This document shows, piece by piece, positions 7,933 to 18,470 of a DNA stretch of 64,000 nt (position 1 is its first letter; each line of letters starts with the position of its first letter). The translations under genes were made by a program, and so were the position numbers. Source of the DNA: Prosapia bicincta (lineage: Eukaryota > Arthropoda > Insecta > Hemiptera > Cercopidae); assembly GCA_036971475.1 (NCBI GenBank), contig JBAIZL010000006.1:138206731-138270730 (forward strand), in the 5' to 3' direction. The notes beneath the pieces were generated by a model. It was not told the origin of the DNA. It saw only the letters and a program-made list of their open reading frames with translations, and searched no databases.

Positions 7933-9529
7933 GCAACATATTTTTGTTCTTCATAGTTTGTTTTTTAGCCTTCTTTATACTAAACTAATTACAATAGGTT
8001 TTCAAGTGTCTGTGAAATAAAACTGGTTCCATAAATTATTGTAATTAATTCATTTATATTAAATAATATTTTGTGTTATCCAATTCTTTATATTTTATTT
8101 CATCAAATTCTGAATCAATAGAGGTTCTATTCAAACTGTAGATAATACAATAATTTATTGTTGTAGAATATTGAAAAATATTTTTTTGTTTCAGAATGTA
8201 TTGGGTTCACCGTTGTAGTCAAATGATTCTAATATTGTTGGTGTGGCGTGCAATTATGCTTCGTTCTAAAACTGCAAGACAGTTTTGGTTTCATTTTTTG
8301 GACTTGGTTATCCGTTTGTCTCGTATGATTCCGTATGTTTGAGATAACATCACACCAATTTCCGTCGTACCAGATTCTCACATTAGTGAAAAAACCAACT
8401 AGAAACACCACGGAAAGAGATTTCAGTCACTGTTATATATTTTCTCTCACTTGTTCTGATAAATGCAAATGCAGTAATTAAAATGAAGCAAAATTATTAG
8501 AATTGTTTCTTCAGCTCAGTTGTTAAATCAGGAGCACATTAAGTGGTGCCTTGTTCCTGATTATATTAACATGTTTATTTCAGTTTGTGTGTGTATGTGT
8601 GTTTGTTTTTATTTATTTCGCTGTATAATACAGTATATAAATATATCGGAAGATTTAACTTCTGAATAAGGTGATACTCTTGTATACTTAGCTTCTGTTT
8701 TTTGATTTGTCTTCCACCTTCATTTTAATTCCATTGCTTGAAATCTCTTTCCAGATTTTTGCTGAAATTTTGTTGTTATATAAAATTGCTTTAAGATGTT
8801 ATTACTTTAGTCATATGATTTATTATCAAATACTTCATCTTTACCATTTAATGTAAACAGCCTATATTGCTTAAAGCTTTGTTTAGTTCTTTCAAGGTTC
8901 TTGCGATTTTATTACCAAAATGGCTTAATTTTTGTGTACTTAGATATAAATTAGTTTATTGTTAACTCATTTTCTTATCACATCACGTCACATACAGTTT
9001 AAATTTCAGCTGTAAGTTTATCTTGAAAATTTTAATATATTTATATTGCCTTTTATAATTTTTATGAATGTTGAAAGTAATTCTAAATGGCTGATGCAAT
9101 AAAATGGTTAGGTTTGGTAACCAATACTCAATATTTAACATTTACGCATCATCTTGTGACCTGTATAAGTTCACAATTAGTTCATTTTTAATCTTAGTAC
9201 AAAATCTATTGTTCACTTACAAAAAGTAACTGCAGGTCATATGCTCCAGTAATAATTAATTTCTAGCAGTTGTTTTTAAGTATTTAAAGCAATATATTCT
9301 TGTTAAAGTGACAAAAAGTTATCATGTTAAAAACAATGTGTCATTTTTCAAATGTTACTTTTTTTTAATGTTATATTGAATGATAGAGGAACAAAGGCCT
9401 AACTATACATATTTCAAATACAATATAAACATTCTATAATTTGATTTAGAGGGAAAATTAATTCCCTTTGGATTCCAAAATAAATTCCTATATAAAATTA
9501 TGAACTCTTATTTAGAAAACATGTACCGA
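7930..9529. other. Unassigned DNA, no gene seen
   Basis: AT-rich sequence without a credible coding region, terminal repeats or internal duplication that I can detect. Short frames here have no recognisable domain. It could be intron or intergenic. Confidence 0.6.
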
Positions 9530-9614
9530 TAACATCAGTATTTTACAATAAAAATATTGGAAAGAACCCCAATACCACAAAAATAATAACAAATAAAACA
9601 AGTTACTTAAGATT

Positions 9615-9663
9615 AAACCCTTATGTACATTTCGATGATCATGTCATCATCATCAGAGGGTCT
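9615..9663 (-). ncRNA. Hammerhead-ribozyme-like fold, left arm
   Basis: Read on the minus strand: stem I AGACCCT with AGGGTTT (7 pairs including one G-U), core CTGATGA, one extra T, stem II GATGA/TCATC with a 5-nt loop, core GAAA, stem III ATGTACAT (self-complementary), and A at the cleavage position. All invariant core residues of a hammerhead are present except for the added T after A9. This is the best-formed motif in the window. Confidence 0.62.
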
Positions 9664-9768
9664 TATTACAAAATACAATCTAGCACACAAGAAGTTACAA
9701 ACTAGAATGATAGCTAGCTTATCATTCTAATTTGTAACTTCTTGTGTGCTAGATTGTATTTTGTAATA

Positions 9769-9817
9769 AGACCCTCTGATGATAATGACATGGTCATCAA
9801 AATGTACATAAGGGTTT
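9769..9817 (+). ncRNA. Hammerhead-like fold, right arm, core mutated
   Basis: The mirror copy of the motif at 9615-9663. Stem I, CTGATGA (9776-9782), stem III and the cleavage base are kept. The GAAA core now reads AAAA (9799-9802), replacing G12, which is essential in known hammerheads. Stem II also differs slightly (ATGAC/GTCAT). Probably inactive. Confidence 0.55.
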
Positions 9818-9936
9818 ATTCTTAAGTAACTTGTTTTATTTATTTTTGATTATTTTTGTGGTATTGGGGTTCTTTCTAATATTTTTATTGTAATATATTG
9901 TACCACTGTGCTCTTGATATTGTGTAACATCAGTAT

Positions 9937-10351
9937 AATATAAAAGTTCTAAAATGCAACATGTACAAATAAATAAATAAATAATTGACAACAGTTCTCT
10001 GCCTTTATTAATACTATTATTTCAATATTGTCAGTTTAAAAGTGGCCCAGTATTTGAAAATGATTGTATATTTAGGAAAGCATAAAAGATTGTGCATAAG
10101 TTAAGTCCATAAATATTACTGAGAATATTATATTATAGTACAAAAAGTTATTTGTTACTTCCAATTGCTTCTAAATATAATAAGTACTGTTTGTATGTGT
10201 GCTGTAAGCAAATAAGAGAGTGAGTCAAGTAATGGACACATAATATAGATAATTATTTATAATATTTATAAAGTGATAGTAATGGTTTTCTAAAAATTGT
10301 ACTCTTATTTGGAAAATTCTTTTAGTAATAAAATATTTTTTTTATAAATAT
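9937..10351. other. Unassigned DNA, no gene seen
   Basis: AT-rich, with a short (AAAT)n-like run near 9970. No feature recognised. Confidence 0.6.
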
Positions 10352-10359
10352 ATTTAGGC

Positions 10360-10876
10360 CAAGGGCGGCTCCAGGATAGTCTTCTGCAAAAAAAACATAT
10401 AAGGTGGGTTTGGGGTGAAAAACTTTAAAAAATAATGGCCTGTAAATGCAATTTAAGCTATTCTTGTACTTAAAAATACAATACCGTGCCCCAGCGGTGG
10501 TAAAATCAATGTTAGATAGAAAATATTGTTAAACTATCATCGTTTCATCAAACGGCTCGGTCCTGTCGAGGACGATGCAGAGTCATAATACACAGGCTGT
10601 TAGTATAGCCGAGCCGGTACGGAACTAGTGCGCGACTTGTAACATGCCAGTGGTTATACTGGGTTATCAGAGGAATTTCTTCACCTAACATTACATAAAT
10701 ATAAAAACAATAAACATTGATTTCAAATGAGAGCCAAATTAAAAATACATTTTTATTAGTAAACTGGGATAAATTTAAATGTGTTCGGAATATAAAAAAT
10801 ATTTCTAAAAAAAAAAAAAAATAATACCTAAATTCCTGGGGGGGGGGCAATTGCCGCTCTTCTGGAGCCGTCCTTG
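10360..10876. mobile_element. hAT-type MITE, copy 1
   Basis: A 517-bp non-autonomous element. The ends are inverted repeats (CAAGGGCGGCTCCAG at the left; CTGGAGCCGTCCTTG at the right) of the type found on hAT transposons. It is flanked by the 8-bp direct repeat ATTTAGGC (10352-10359 and 10877-10884), the target-site duplication length of hAT. Near the right end a G-run meets GGCAATTGCC, another common hAT feature. The interior matches the element at 20235-20773, including a shared block with GTATAGCCGAGCCGGTA. No transposase is encoded. Confidence 0.88.
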
Positions 10877-10884
10877 ATTTAGGC

Positions 10885-12245
10885 TCATTGATAGTTTTCA
10901 ACAAACTATCAGTTACATCATTATATCGATCTTCGGTAATATCTAATACTCACCTCCAAAACACTAATAGGTAAATATCTTGTGCGATTGTACATTAATA
11001 TGCAATATTTGGTTGTAATATTGGAAATATGTAATTTGTTAGGTACTGGAAGAGGCAAATTATAAGATTATTTTGAAAGAAGCATATTTTTTAAGCTTAG
11101 ATGCTCAGGTGTTGTAAGAGATTACTTAGGCTTAGCCATGTATTCTAAGCTTATAGTCAAGCCATAAGGACACAGGCCTATTCTTATTTTCTAAATTCTT
11201 TTTATATAGCTTTAATTCAACATTAAGAATACTTGGGTATTGTATAATGTGTAAAACACGTTATTGTAAATTTATTGTTTTAATGAATTTTTAAATTTAA
11301 TACATTTTAGAACAGGTAAGTAAAATTAGTGTTTTTATAGCAGCTTGAAATGAATGTTAAAGGGTGTTTGGGTTACCTTCAAAACAAACAAACCTAATTT
11401 TGTTGTAGAAAGCTGCATAGGCAACTTAACTTAATTATAATCTGGTATTCTAAACAATGTTGTTGCATAAGTTTAAGGTTTTTACAAATTATAAGTAGAT
11501 TGTGAAGCAAACAAACTTATCCATTAAACTTAGTTTTTATTGCTGAACTTTTGGTATTAAAATAGTTAATTATTTTAATTGTTAATAAAATTTATATATT
11601 CATTGTAATTACCATTTTGCTATTTTTGAATGTAGATGAACAGACATTTTAAATTTAATTATCGTTGCATAACATTAAAACTCAGTTTTTAACCAGGGGT
11701 ATTGTCAAAAAACCTGCTTTGACAATAAACTTCCAGTTATCTGTTAAATTGGGTAATGTGTTTGGTTTGTAATGAACTCCGCAGATAACATGCAAATAAA
11801 TTCTATTGTAACTGATTTGTTCACAATCAGTAGTTTATATGTATTGAAGAAGATCTTGTATTGTACAAATAAGTAACGAAAGCACCCATTTTCTATTTTA
11901 ATGAAGTTTAAGACCAATTAAACAAAAAAATATTACTTAGTAGTAAGCCTCTAAGAAAGTTAGCTTCAAGTATTACATGCAATAAAAAGTGACAAAAAGT
12001 TGCTTATTTTATATATTCACATTAAACATTTTTTAAAATTTTCATTCGGTTCTCTTTAAACTTGGATTATTGGCAGGTCGGAAATCTTGCTCAGTGTTTT
12101 CATTGTATATCCCCCGCATATTAAGAACATCTTCCCACTTCAAAACCTTCTCGTACTTTTGTTTTCAAACTCGATGTCTTTGTCCATAATGTCCTCAGGT
12201 CTCTAGTAGTTCTTACCACACTTAATAAATTCACTGCTACATAAC
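10885..12245. other. Unassigned DNA, no gene seen
   Basis: AT-rich sequence with no credible coding region. The only local structure I noticed is a 9-bp hairpin near 11700-11726. Confidence 0.6.
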
Positions 12246-12249
12246 ACTA

Positions 12250-12287
<38 letters not shown>

Positions 12288-12300
12288 TATATATATATAT
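12246..12300. repeat. (CA)n(TA)n compound microsatellite
   Basis: About 17 CA units followed by a short TA run, at the left edge of the second PLE cluster. Confidence 0.94.
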
Positions 12301-12664
12301 TTAGGTTAGTTTTGGTTGGTAAAGATTATTTAGATTTTTTTGGACTAGGAGACTGACAGACTTACCTTGGTAAGAGTCCACTCTGTAGTCTTGAAATAGA
12401 AACACATAAAAGCACTTAAACAATGATATATTTCAACCACACAGTGGTCTTTGTCAATCGAAGAGAAAACACAAAAAGAAATATGAGAGAATGAAATAAA
12501 ATAATTGTAATCACAGATTGTGTAGAGTAGAAATCAGATGTCACAGATGCACAGATTAAAGATATATATATATATATTGTTTCCATGAACATATGAGTGA
12601 TTATAGTTTATATAAGTCTGTCAGGGGAAAAGAGATAAGGCTATTTGGGGGGGAAAAAAAGGAT

Positions 12665-13042
12665 TTATCTGATGTTGAGGTTAGGGGATTCTCTGGACTT
12701 GGTATACCACTGGTATGATAGTTCCCACCTTCTCAGTTCTGAGAGATTGCAATCAGGGGGGAGTGATTTAATTATTTTTGTGGTATAGCAGTCATCAAAA
12801 GTTGTGATGTTGTGACTCGCAGCATGTTGAGCTGTTGGTCTATCCATGTTCATAATTTTAACATCATGTCTGTGGCCATTCATTCTGATATTCAGACCAT
12901 CCGTGGTCAGGCCTATGTACTGTGCTGAGCAAAGTTTACATTGTAGCTGGTATATGACATTTTTCGATGTACAGTTATGATGACTCTGTATTTTAAAGAC
13001 CATTTTTGTTGTTTGGCTGTTGAAACTATTTCTCCTTCCCAT
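12665..13042 (-). pseudogene. PLE GIY-YIG endonuclease domain, 5'-truncated
   Basis: A 125-residue frame. The first four residues (MGRR) come from the opposing copy across the junction; PLE sequence starts at NSFNSQTTKMVFKIQ. The GIY-YIG core is complete by eye (NVIYQLQC, QYIGLTT, Arg in LNIRMNGHRHD) and the C-terminus reads on to ESPNLNIR, with the Trp that copy 1 has lost. RT and linker are missing, so at most a free nuclease domain could be made, with no promoter visible. Confidence 0.82.
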
Positions 13043-13113
13043 GCAATAGACCTAGATGCAAGACGTGTCCAATACACCCCTCAGCAAATAGTTTCAACAG
13101 CCAAACAACAAAA

Positions 13114-13452
13114 ATGGTCTTCAAAATACAGGGTCATCATAATTGTACATCGAAAAATGTCATATACCAGCTACAATGTAAACTTTGCTCAGCACAGTAC
13201 ATAGGCCTGACTACGGATGGTTTGAATATCAGAATGAATGGCCACAGACATGATGTTAAAATTATGAATATGGATAGACCAACAGCTCAACATGCTGCGA
13301 GTCACAACATCACAACTTTTGATGACTGCTATACCACAAAAATAATTAAATCACTCCCCCCTGATTGCAATCCCTCAGAACTGAGAAGGTGGGAACTATC
13401 ATACCAGTGGTATACCAAATCCAGAGAATCCCCTAACCTCAATATCAGATAA
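13114..13452 (+). pseudogene. PLE GIY-YIG endonuclease domain, 5'-truncated
   Basis: 112 residues from the first Met. The same frame stays open upstream to about 13032, adding the Cys-rich linker (FPCNRPRCKTCPIHPS). The nuclease core is as in the minus partner, with only a few substitutions (for example IQGHH versus IQSHH and CNPSE versus CNLSE). Near-identity of the arms indicates a recent common source. Confidence 0.82.
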
Positions 13453-13466
13453 ACCCATTCATTTTT

Positions 13467-13468
<2 letters not shown>

Positions 13469-13508
<40 letters not shown>

Positions 13509-13575
13509 CCTAATAGCCTTATCTCTTTTCCCCTGACAGACTTATATAAACTATAATCACTCATATGCTCATGGA

Positions 13576-13645
<70 letters not shown>
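13469..13645. repeat. Poly-T and (TA)n inside the family B 3' UTR
   Basis: A run of about 40 T (13469-13508), then element sequence, then about 33 TA units (13580-13645). The TA tract is the counterpart of 839-923 and 12563-12577. Confidence 0.92.
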
Positions 13646-13647
<2 letters not shown>

Positions 13648-13761
13648 TTAATCTGTGCATCTGTGACATCTGATTTCTACTCTACACAATCTGTGATTAC
13701 AACTTGTATTTATTTTATTTTATTTCATTCTCTCATATTTCTTTTTATGTTTTCTCTTCGA

Positions 13762-13800
13762 TTGACAAAGACCACTGTGTGGTTGAAATATATCATTGTT
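13762..13800 (+). ncRNA. Degenerate hammerhead-like motif, family B
   Basis: TTGACAA, one extra A, stem GACCAC/GTGGTT with a TGT loop, then GAAA and a self-complementary ATATAT, then C. Compared with CUGANGA only C3 and G8 differ (to U and A). Stem I is not convincing in the required register. The same segment recurs, mostly in minus sense, near 735-760, 1975-2000, 12433-12460 and 14432-14455. Confidence 0.3.
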
Positions 13801-13913
13801 TAAGTGCTTTTATGTGTTTCTATTTCAAGACTACAGTGTGGACTCTTACCAAGGTAAGTCTGTCAGTCTCCTAGTCCAAAAATCTAAATAATCTTTACCA
13901 ACCAAAACTAACC

Positions 13914-13916
<3 letters not shown>

Positions 13917-13986
<70 letters not shown>
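13917..13986. repeat. (TA)n microsatellite
   Basis: About 35 TA units joining the family B plus tail to a family A tail. Confidence 0.96.
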
Positions 13987-13988
<2 letters not shown>

Positions 13989-14238
13989 CGTTATCCATTG
14001 TTTTTCCATTGCACTGACTTTATGAAGTTAATATATTACTATTGTAAGTAATTTTATCCACCATTAAGTGCAATAATTTTACCTTGAGTAATGAGGCACC
14101 TTTCGGTCACTTGACCATTGTCGAATCACTGACCAGTGATTCGACAATGGTCAAGTGACCGAAAGGTGCCTCATCACTCAAGGTAAAATTATTGCACTTA
14201 ATGGTGGATAAAATTACTTACAATAGTAATATATTAAC

Positions 14239-14242
<4 letters not shown>
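13987..14242. mobile_element. Family A fold-back, 2-nt spacer
   Basis: Extended tail at 13987-14022, then arms of 109 bp (14023-14131 and 14134-14242) around AC, with one mismatch seen (GAGTAATG versus GAGTGATG). Each arm includes the complete hammerhead-like segment. Here the left tail is the long form and the right tail the short form, the reverse of 331-617. Confidence 0.88.

Positions 14243-14295
<53 letters not shown>
14243..14295. repeat. (TA)n microsatellite
   Basis: About 26 TA units between a family A and a family B fold-back. Confidence 0.95.
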
Positions 14296-14298
<3 letters not shown>

Positions 14299-14636
14299 GG
14301 TTAGTTTTGGTTGGTAAAGATTATTTAGATTTTTTGGACTAGGAGACTGACAGACTTACCTTGGTAAGAGTCCACTCTGTAGTCTTGAAATAGAAACACA
14401 TAAAAGCACTTAACCAATGATATATTTCAACCACACAGTGGTCTTTGTCAATCAAAGAGAAAACACAAAAAGAAATATGAGAGAATCAAATAAAATAAAA
14501 AATATTAAAAACATTAGGTAAGTGCTTTTATGTGTTTCTATTTCAAGACTACAGAGTGGACTCTTACCAAGGTAAGTCTGTCAGTCTCCTAGTCAAAAAA
14601 ATCTAAATAATCTTTACCAACCAAAACTAACCTAAA
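14296..14636. mobile_element. Family B terminal fold-back
   Basis: A minus-sense family B tail (14296 to about 14500) meets a shorter plus-sense tail (about 14515-14636). The plus arm ends CCAACCAAAACTAACCTAAA without a following (TA)n, making this the right edge of the second cluster. Confidence 0.8.
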
Positions 14637-14744
14637 ACTAGATTTGAAGACAATTGCATGATAATAACGGGAAAATGTACTCTTAACACTTACATCACAA
14701 CAAATGACTTACATTTGTTACAATCATATTTGCAAAAGCATATT
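14637..14744. other. Unassigned spacer
   Basis: About 108 bp between the family B tail and the tandem repeat; no feature recognised. Confidence 0.5.
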
Positions 14745-15314
14745 CTTTACATCACATCCAGAAGTGTTTAGACATGTTTTGGTTAGATTTCTTCTCATGA
14801 TATCCCTGACAGCACAGATGAGAATCCAATTCAGTTGTATCCAATGGCATTTGGTTATCTTTACATCACATCCAGAAGTGTTTAGACGTGTTGGTTAGAT
14901 TTCCTCTCATGATATCCGTTACAGCACAGATAAGAAGTCAATTTTGTTGCATCCAATGGCATTTAATTATCTTTACATAACATCCAGAAGTGTTTAGACA
15001 TGTGATGGTTAGATTTCCCCTCATGATATCCCCCAACAGCACAGGTAAAAAGCCAATTTTGTTTCATCCAATGGCATTTGGTTATCTTTACATCACATCC
15101 AGAAGTGTTTAGAGATGTGATGGTTAGATTTCCCCTCATGATATCCCCCAACAGCACAGGTAAAAAGCCAATTTTGTTTCATCCAATGGCATTTGGTTAT
15201 CTTTACATCACATCAGAAGTGTTTTGACATGTGTTGGTTAAATTTTCCTTCGTGATATCCCTGACAGCACAGATAAGAGGTTAATTTTGTATCATCCAAA
15301 AGCATTTGATTATA
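14745..15314. repeat. Short tandem array, five units of 112-115 bp
   Basis: Units begin with CTTTACATCACATCCAGAAG-like sequence at 14745, 14859, 14971, 15086 and 15201. The third and fourth units are the most alike; the first and last are the most diverged. Short frames on both strands are by-products. I found no clear sequence similarity to the 114-bp satellite that begins at 23847, although the unit length is the same. Confidence 0.9.
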
Positions 15315-15711
15315 GTATGGTACATGTTTTTGGTAAGATATACGTTTTATGCTTAGCATCTGATACAGTTTTGGTGATTAACTACACAACTGTAAACATG
15401 GTAAAGTAATTTATCCTAAATGATTCCCCCTGGAAATTGATGTCAATTAATCATTTAAAACAGATAAGGAAACCTTGATTTTATGTTCATTTGTTTCATA
15501 AATGTAATCGTTTGGCAGCAGTTGATTTTGAGAATTTTGTATACATTCATTTAAAATGTAGTAAAATTATTATTTGTGTTGATAAATATATGTTTTATTT
15601 TGTAGATTAATATATTCGTTACACATGGCTAATATACATTAATGAATACTTAATTATTTTTTTTATGTAGTTTGCTTTAAAAAATTGTAATTTTACATTT
15701 TCAAAATTAAG
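15315..15711. other. Unassigned DNA, no gene seen
   Basis: AT-rich, no feature recognised. Confidence 0.55.
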
Positions 15712-15713
15712 TA

Positions 15714-16695
15714 CAGTAGTCTCAAAAATCCGAGTCCTGATTTTCCGAGGTTGCGTTTAATTCGAGCCTATTTTTGTGTCAGACTGTTTTATTTACTTGA
15801 AAGGAAATTCAAATTATATATTGTTAGACAATGCACCGTCACATCCCGATGAAGGTCAACTGTGGTCTGATTATATCCAGGTTTTGTTTCTGCTGAGCCT
15901 ATTCCAGATCACAGTCTTCTGGAATGTATGAAAAAATACTGACGTTACCTTTTACAATCTATCTTGGAAACAACTGAAAAGGAAGAAAGCATTGTAGGCT
16001 TTCTAAAAAATATATATACTGTAGGAAGTTGTGTATTGTATAGCCGAATCATGGAGCGACATAAAAGAAGAATATGAAGTAAGTCGTAGAATAAAGTCCT
16101 GAGTCATAACAAAACTGTTGACTGTGTCATTGATCCACAAGAAGTACAGATTTGATATTTCTTATCAAGAAACTTCCAGGTTGTGTATAATGTCAATAAT
16201 ACGGACGTACGTCAATGGATGAGTAAGGATGAACGTAAGTAACAATAACACATGTCATGACTGTTGAAATGGTATAAGAAACTACTGAAGGCAGTGAGGA
16301 CTAGAATAAATATGAAGGCTTGACGGAGACAGTCCAAAACGGGAAAATTATTCACATTGAAGGAACAGTTAACTTGGAAACTGCATTACGCTATATTGAA
16401 CAACAGACAGATCTGCTTCTGCTAAAACCTCTATGCGACATGCAGAAATCTGATAAGCAAATGCAGCAGACACTTTATAACTTTTTACAAAAATGTAGTA
16501 ACAGTGATTAAACAATGTATTCCAAAGCAACATTAGTTTATGTAAGTACGATGACCAATATAGTTCTATAAATGTATTTTGTGCCTTCTTAGTTTTAGTA
16601 TTATAGTTCATTAGAGATACTTTTTTTTCTAACGTATTTCCGTGTAATCCAAGGGGGTCTCGGTCCCATCTACCTCGAATTATCGAGACTCTACT
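15714..16695 (+). mobile_element. Tigger/pogo-like DNA transposon, internally deleted
   Basis: The left end is CAGTAGTCTCAAAAATCCGAG after a TA (15712-15713). The right end, read inverted, is AGTAGAGTCTCGATAATTCGAG near 16674-16695. These are decayed inverted repeats of Tc1/mariner-pogo type. Between them lies only the C-terminal part of a transposase (15811-16511). At about 980 bp it is much shorter than a full Tigger element. Confidence 0.8.
15811..16511 (+). pseudogene. Tigger/Jerky-like transposase remnant (C-terminal)
   Basis: Near 15818 the frame reads LLDNAPSHPDEGQLWSDYIQ, the catalytic DNAPxH region of the DDE_1 transposases. A frameshift follows, then DHSLLECMKKY with a stop inside and LLQSILETTEKEESIVGFLK, which match the segment after the last catalytic Asp. 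The frame from 16320 to 16511 (63 codons) reads ETALRYIEQQ and a C-terminal LYNFLQKC, as at the end of Jerky/Tigger proteins. Helix-turn-helix and first catalytic parts are missing. Several stops and shifts: dead. Confidence 0.78.
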
Positions 16696-17887
16696 TTGAA
16701 TGTTCACATATTTTTCAAATATAAACATGTTACACTACAGATTCTATCAAAGTACGACTAAAACCATACAAAGAAATGAATTTGTATCCATCTGTATAAG
16801 AAATAAGACAAATGTAATATAATTAGATGACATGTAAACGCACTAATAATAGATTAGTCGAATAAGCAAAATAAATTCTTCTGTTTAAGTTGAAATATGT
16901 CCGGAGAATATGCCAGCAAGATCTAATGGTGGAAAACGTGTGTCGTTAACAAATTTGTTGTACCTTGGCCACGAGTTACGGTTATATCTTGGCGTTCACA
17001 AAATAATTAGGGCATTAAATTAGAGCTGAAAACACTTGAAACTTGTTACATCCTGCCAAATCTTTCCATAACAATAAAATCATAGTTCTTTTTAATTAAG
17101 ATTTTTTTGACGTTATTTTCCTAACTGCTTTCAATGAATTGCATAAGGAGTGTACTATAGAACAAAAAACATTTCAAAACCTGTTATATTAACAACACAA
17201 CTTTTTAAGTGATTAACGCAACTTTTTGTCCAATAAATTGTGTGTAATACTTTATTGTAAGAAATAAAGTTCCATGTAGGTCCACAGTATTAGTTTTAGA
17301 TATTTATTAACATATTTTATGAGATTGAATTGCTATATTTTTAAAAAATGTTTGCTTTTTCTAATGGTTACAGAAAATCTTCAATTTAAAATACCGTTAG
17401 TTCACTGTATTTCATTAATGTAACTGTATATTTTGTTTTAAATGACCTAAAACAATTAATGGCTATACATTTATAAATATTTTAGTCTTTATATCACAAT
17501 AATATAAAATTCAAATGCCAGTATTTGAGTAAGGCTAGAGAACCATGAAATACTTCTTTATTACTTGTATCAGTTGTAATCTTTCTTTTAGCGTAATATG
17601 TAATACGTAAGTTGAATTAGTTTTATTTTGTTTAATCAATTCACATTGTGATGTACTACTTCCAGTTCAGCTCTTTTGAGTTTCACAAACTGTGTTAAAT
17701 CCGGTGTTTATGTTAAGATTTCAAAAATTCGATTTTTGTGTGAGTTTAATACCATTACTTCTTAGAATATAGTGTTTTATGTTCTTTAATGAAACTTTAC
17801 TTAACTTAGGGCTAGCTCATACTACCAGTTTTAAAGTGATCATTTTTTTTCTGCTCACTCTATTTCTAGTGTTAGTAACTTTATAAC
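16696..17887. other. Unassigned DNA, no gene seen
   Basis: AT-rich, no credible coding region or repeat structure recognised. Confidence 0.6.
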
Positions 17888-18470
17888 TAGGGATGGGCCG
17901 ATTCTCGCTTCCAGGAATCGTCGATTCTAATGGTATCAAGCAATCGTTGCCACTCAATTCTCCATTGATTAAAGCGCCAATTCCGTTTCTTGTTTTTTAA
18001 CTGTTAAAATACATATGTGGTGTAATTTATACAAAATATAATTAATTATCAACTAAGTCTTATTCATGTATTAGTTGCTTTGAATGAATTAAACGATTGA
18101 ACCAAATGCCAATTTGAAATAACAAAAATATTATTATTAGTTCAATATCTCCAGTTATACGGACTGAAATTGCTGTTACTGAAGTTCATATTTGTAATTT
18201 TAAATAAATCATTAATGTTATCCAATATATTTGTCAACCTTTCAGAAATTCCTCTATAAATCAAGGTAGGACGTTTTGTATTTCCTATTACATTGAAACA
18301 GAACTTTTAAAAAGCTTCACCATGTGACCAAGATGTTTACTAAATTTATTATTAGAGAATATCATGTAGGGCTACATAACTTAGAAGAATCGAATGTCGT
18401 TTAAGAATCAATAATCGAAAGAAAATTTTGAGAATCGGAATCAAAAGTTTTAGGTATTGGCCCATCCCTA
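17888..18470. mobile_element. hAT-like MITE with TAGGGATGGGCC ends
   Basis: About 583 bp. The ends are TAGGGATGGGCCGATTC at the left and its near-mirror ATTGGCCCATCCCTA at the right. Sub-terminal GAATCG/CGATTC motifs recur on both sides. Possible 8-bp flanks (TTTATAAC and CTTTTAGC) match at only five of eight positions, so the duplication is decayed or my boundary is off. No transposase visible. Confidence 0.72.

Larger units (their letters stand above)
9542..9924. mobile_element. Head-to-head fold-back with 12-bp target-site duplication
   Basis: Two arms (about 9543-9712 and 9720-9893) mirror each other around GCTAGCT with a handful of differences. The right arm alone continues as a 31-base tail (9894-9924). 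The whole is flanked by the direct repeat TAACATCAGTAT at 9530-9541 and 9925-9936. Each arm carries a hammerhead-like motif oriented outward. No protein is encoded. The layout (heads inside, tails outside, one tail longer) matches the family A and B fold-backs, so I read it as a non-autonomous PLE-type double insertion, here outside any (TA)n tract. Confidence 0.75.
12301..13918. mobile_element. Family B PLE pair, head-to-head
   Basis: Minus copy 12301 to about 13031, plus copy about 13032-13918. The arms meet inside the coding region; the plus copy alone holds 13032-13085, which encodes the Cys-rich linker, so truncation points differ by roughly 54 bp. Both outer tails end in the same GGTTAGTTTTGG-type terminus. 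The plus arm has a ~40-nt T run (about 13469-13508) where the minus arm has a short run of A. The architecture is identical to the family A pair at 2262-5378. Confidence 0.87.

Noticed and set aside
8229..8411. 60-codon minus-strand frame in the unassigned region
   Set aside because: No recognisable motif, short, and no supporting splice or repeat context.
10548..10904. 118-codon minus-strand frame
   Set aside because: Lies across a hAT-type MITE, including its poly-A and G runs, and shows no domain.
14704..15157. Frames on both strands in the 14.7-15.3 kb tandem repeat
   Set aside because: Repeat-driven; the same sentence recurs with each unit and breaks when unit length changes.
14745..15314. 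The 14.7-kb tandem repeat as an outlier of the 114-bp satellite
   Set aside because: Unit length agrees but I could not align the sequences on either strand by eye.
16369..16728. 119-codon minus-strand frame
   Set aside because: Antisense of the Tigger-like remnant and its right terminal repeat.
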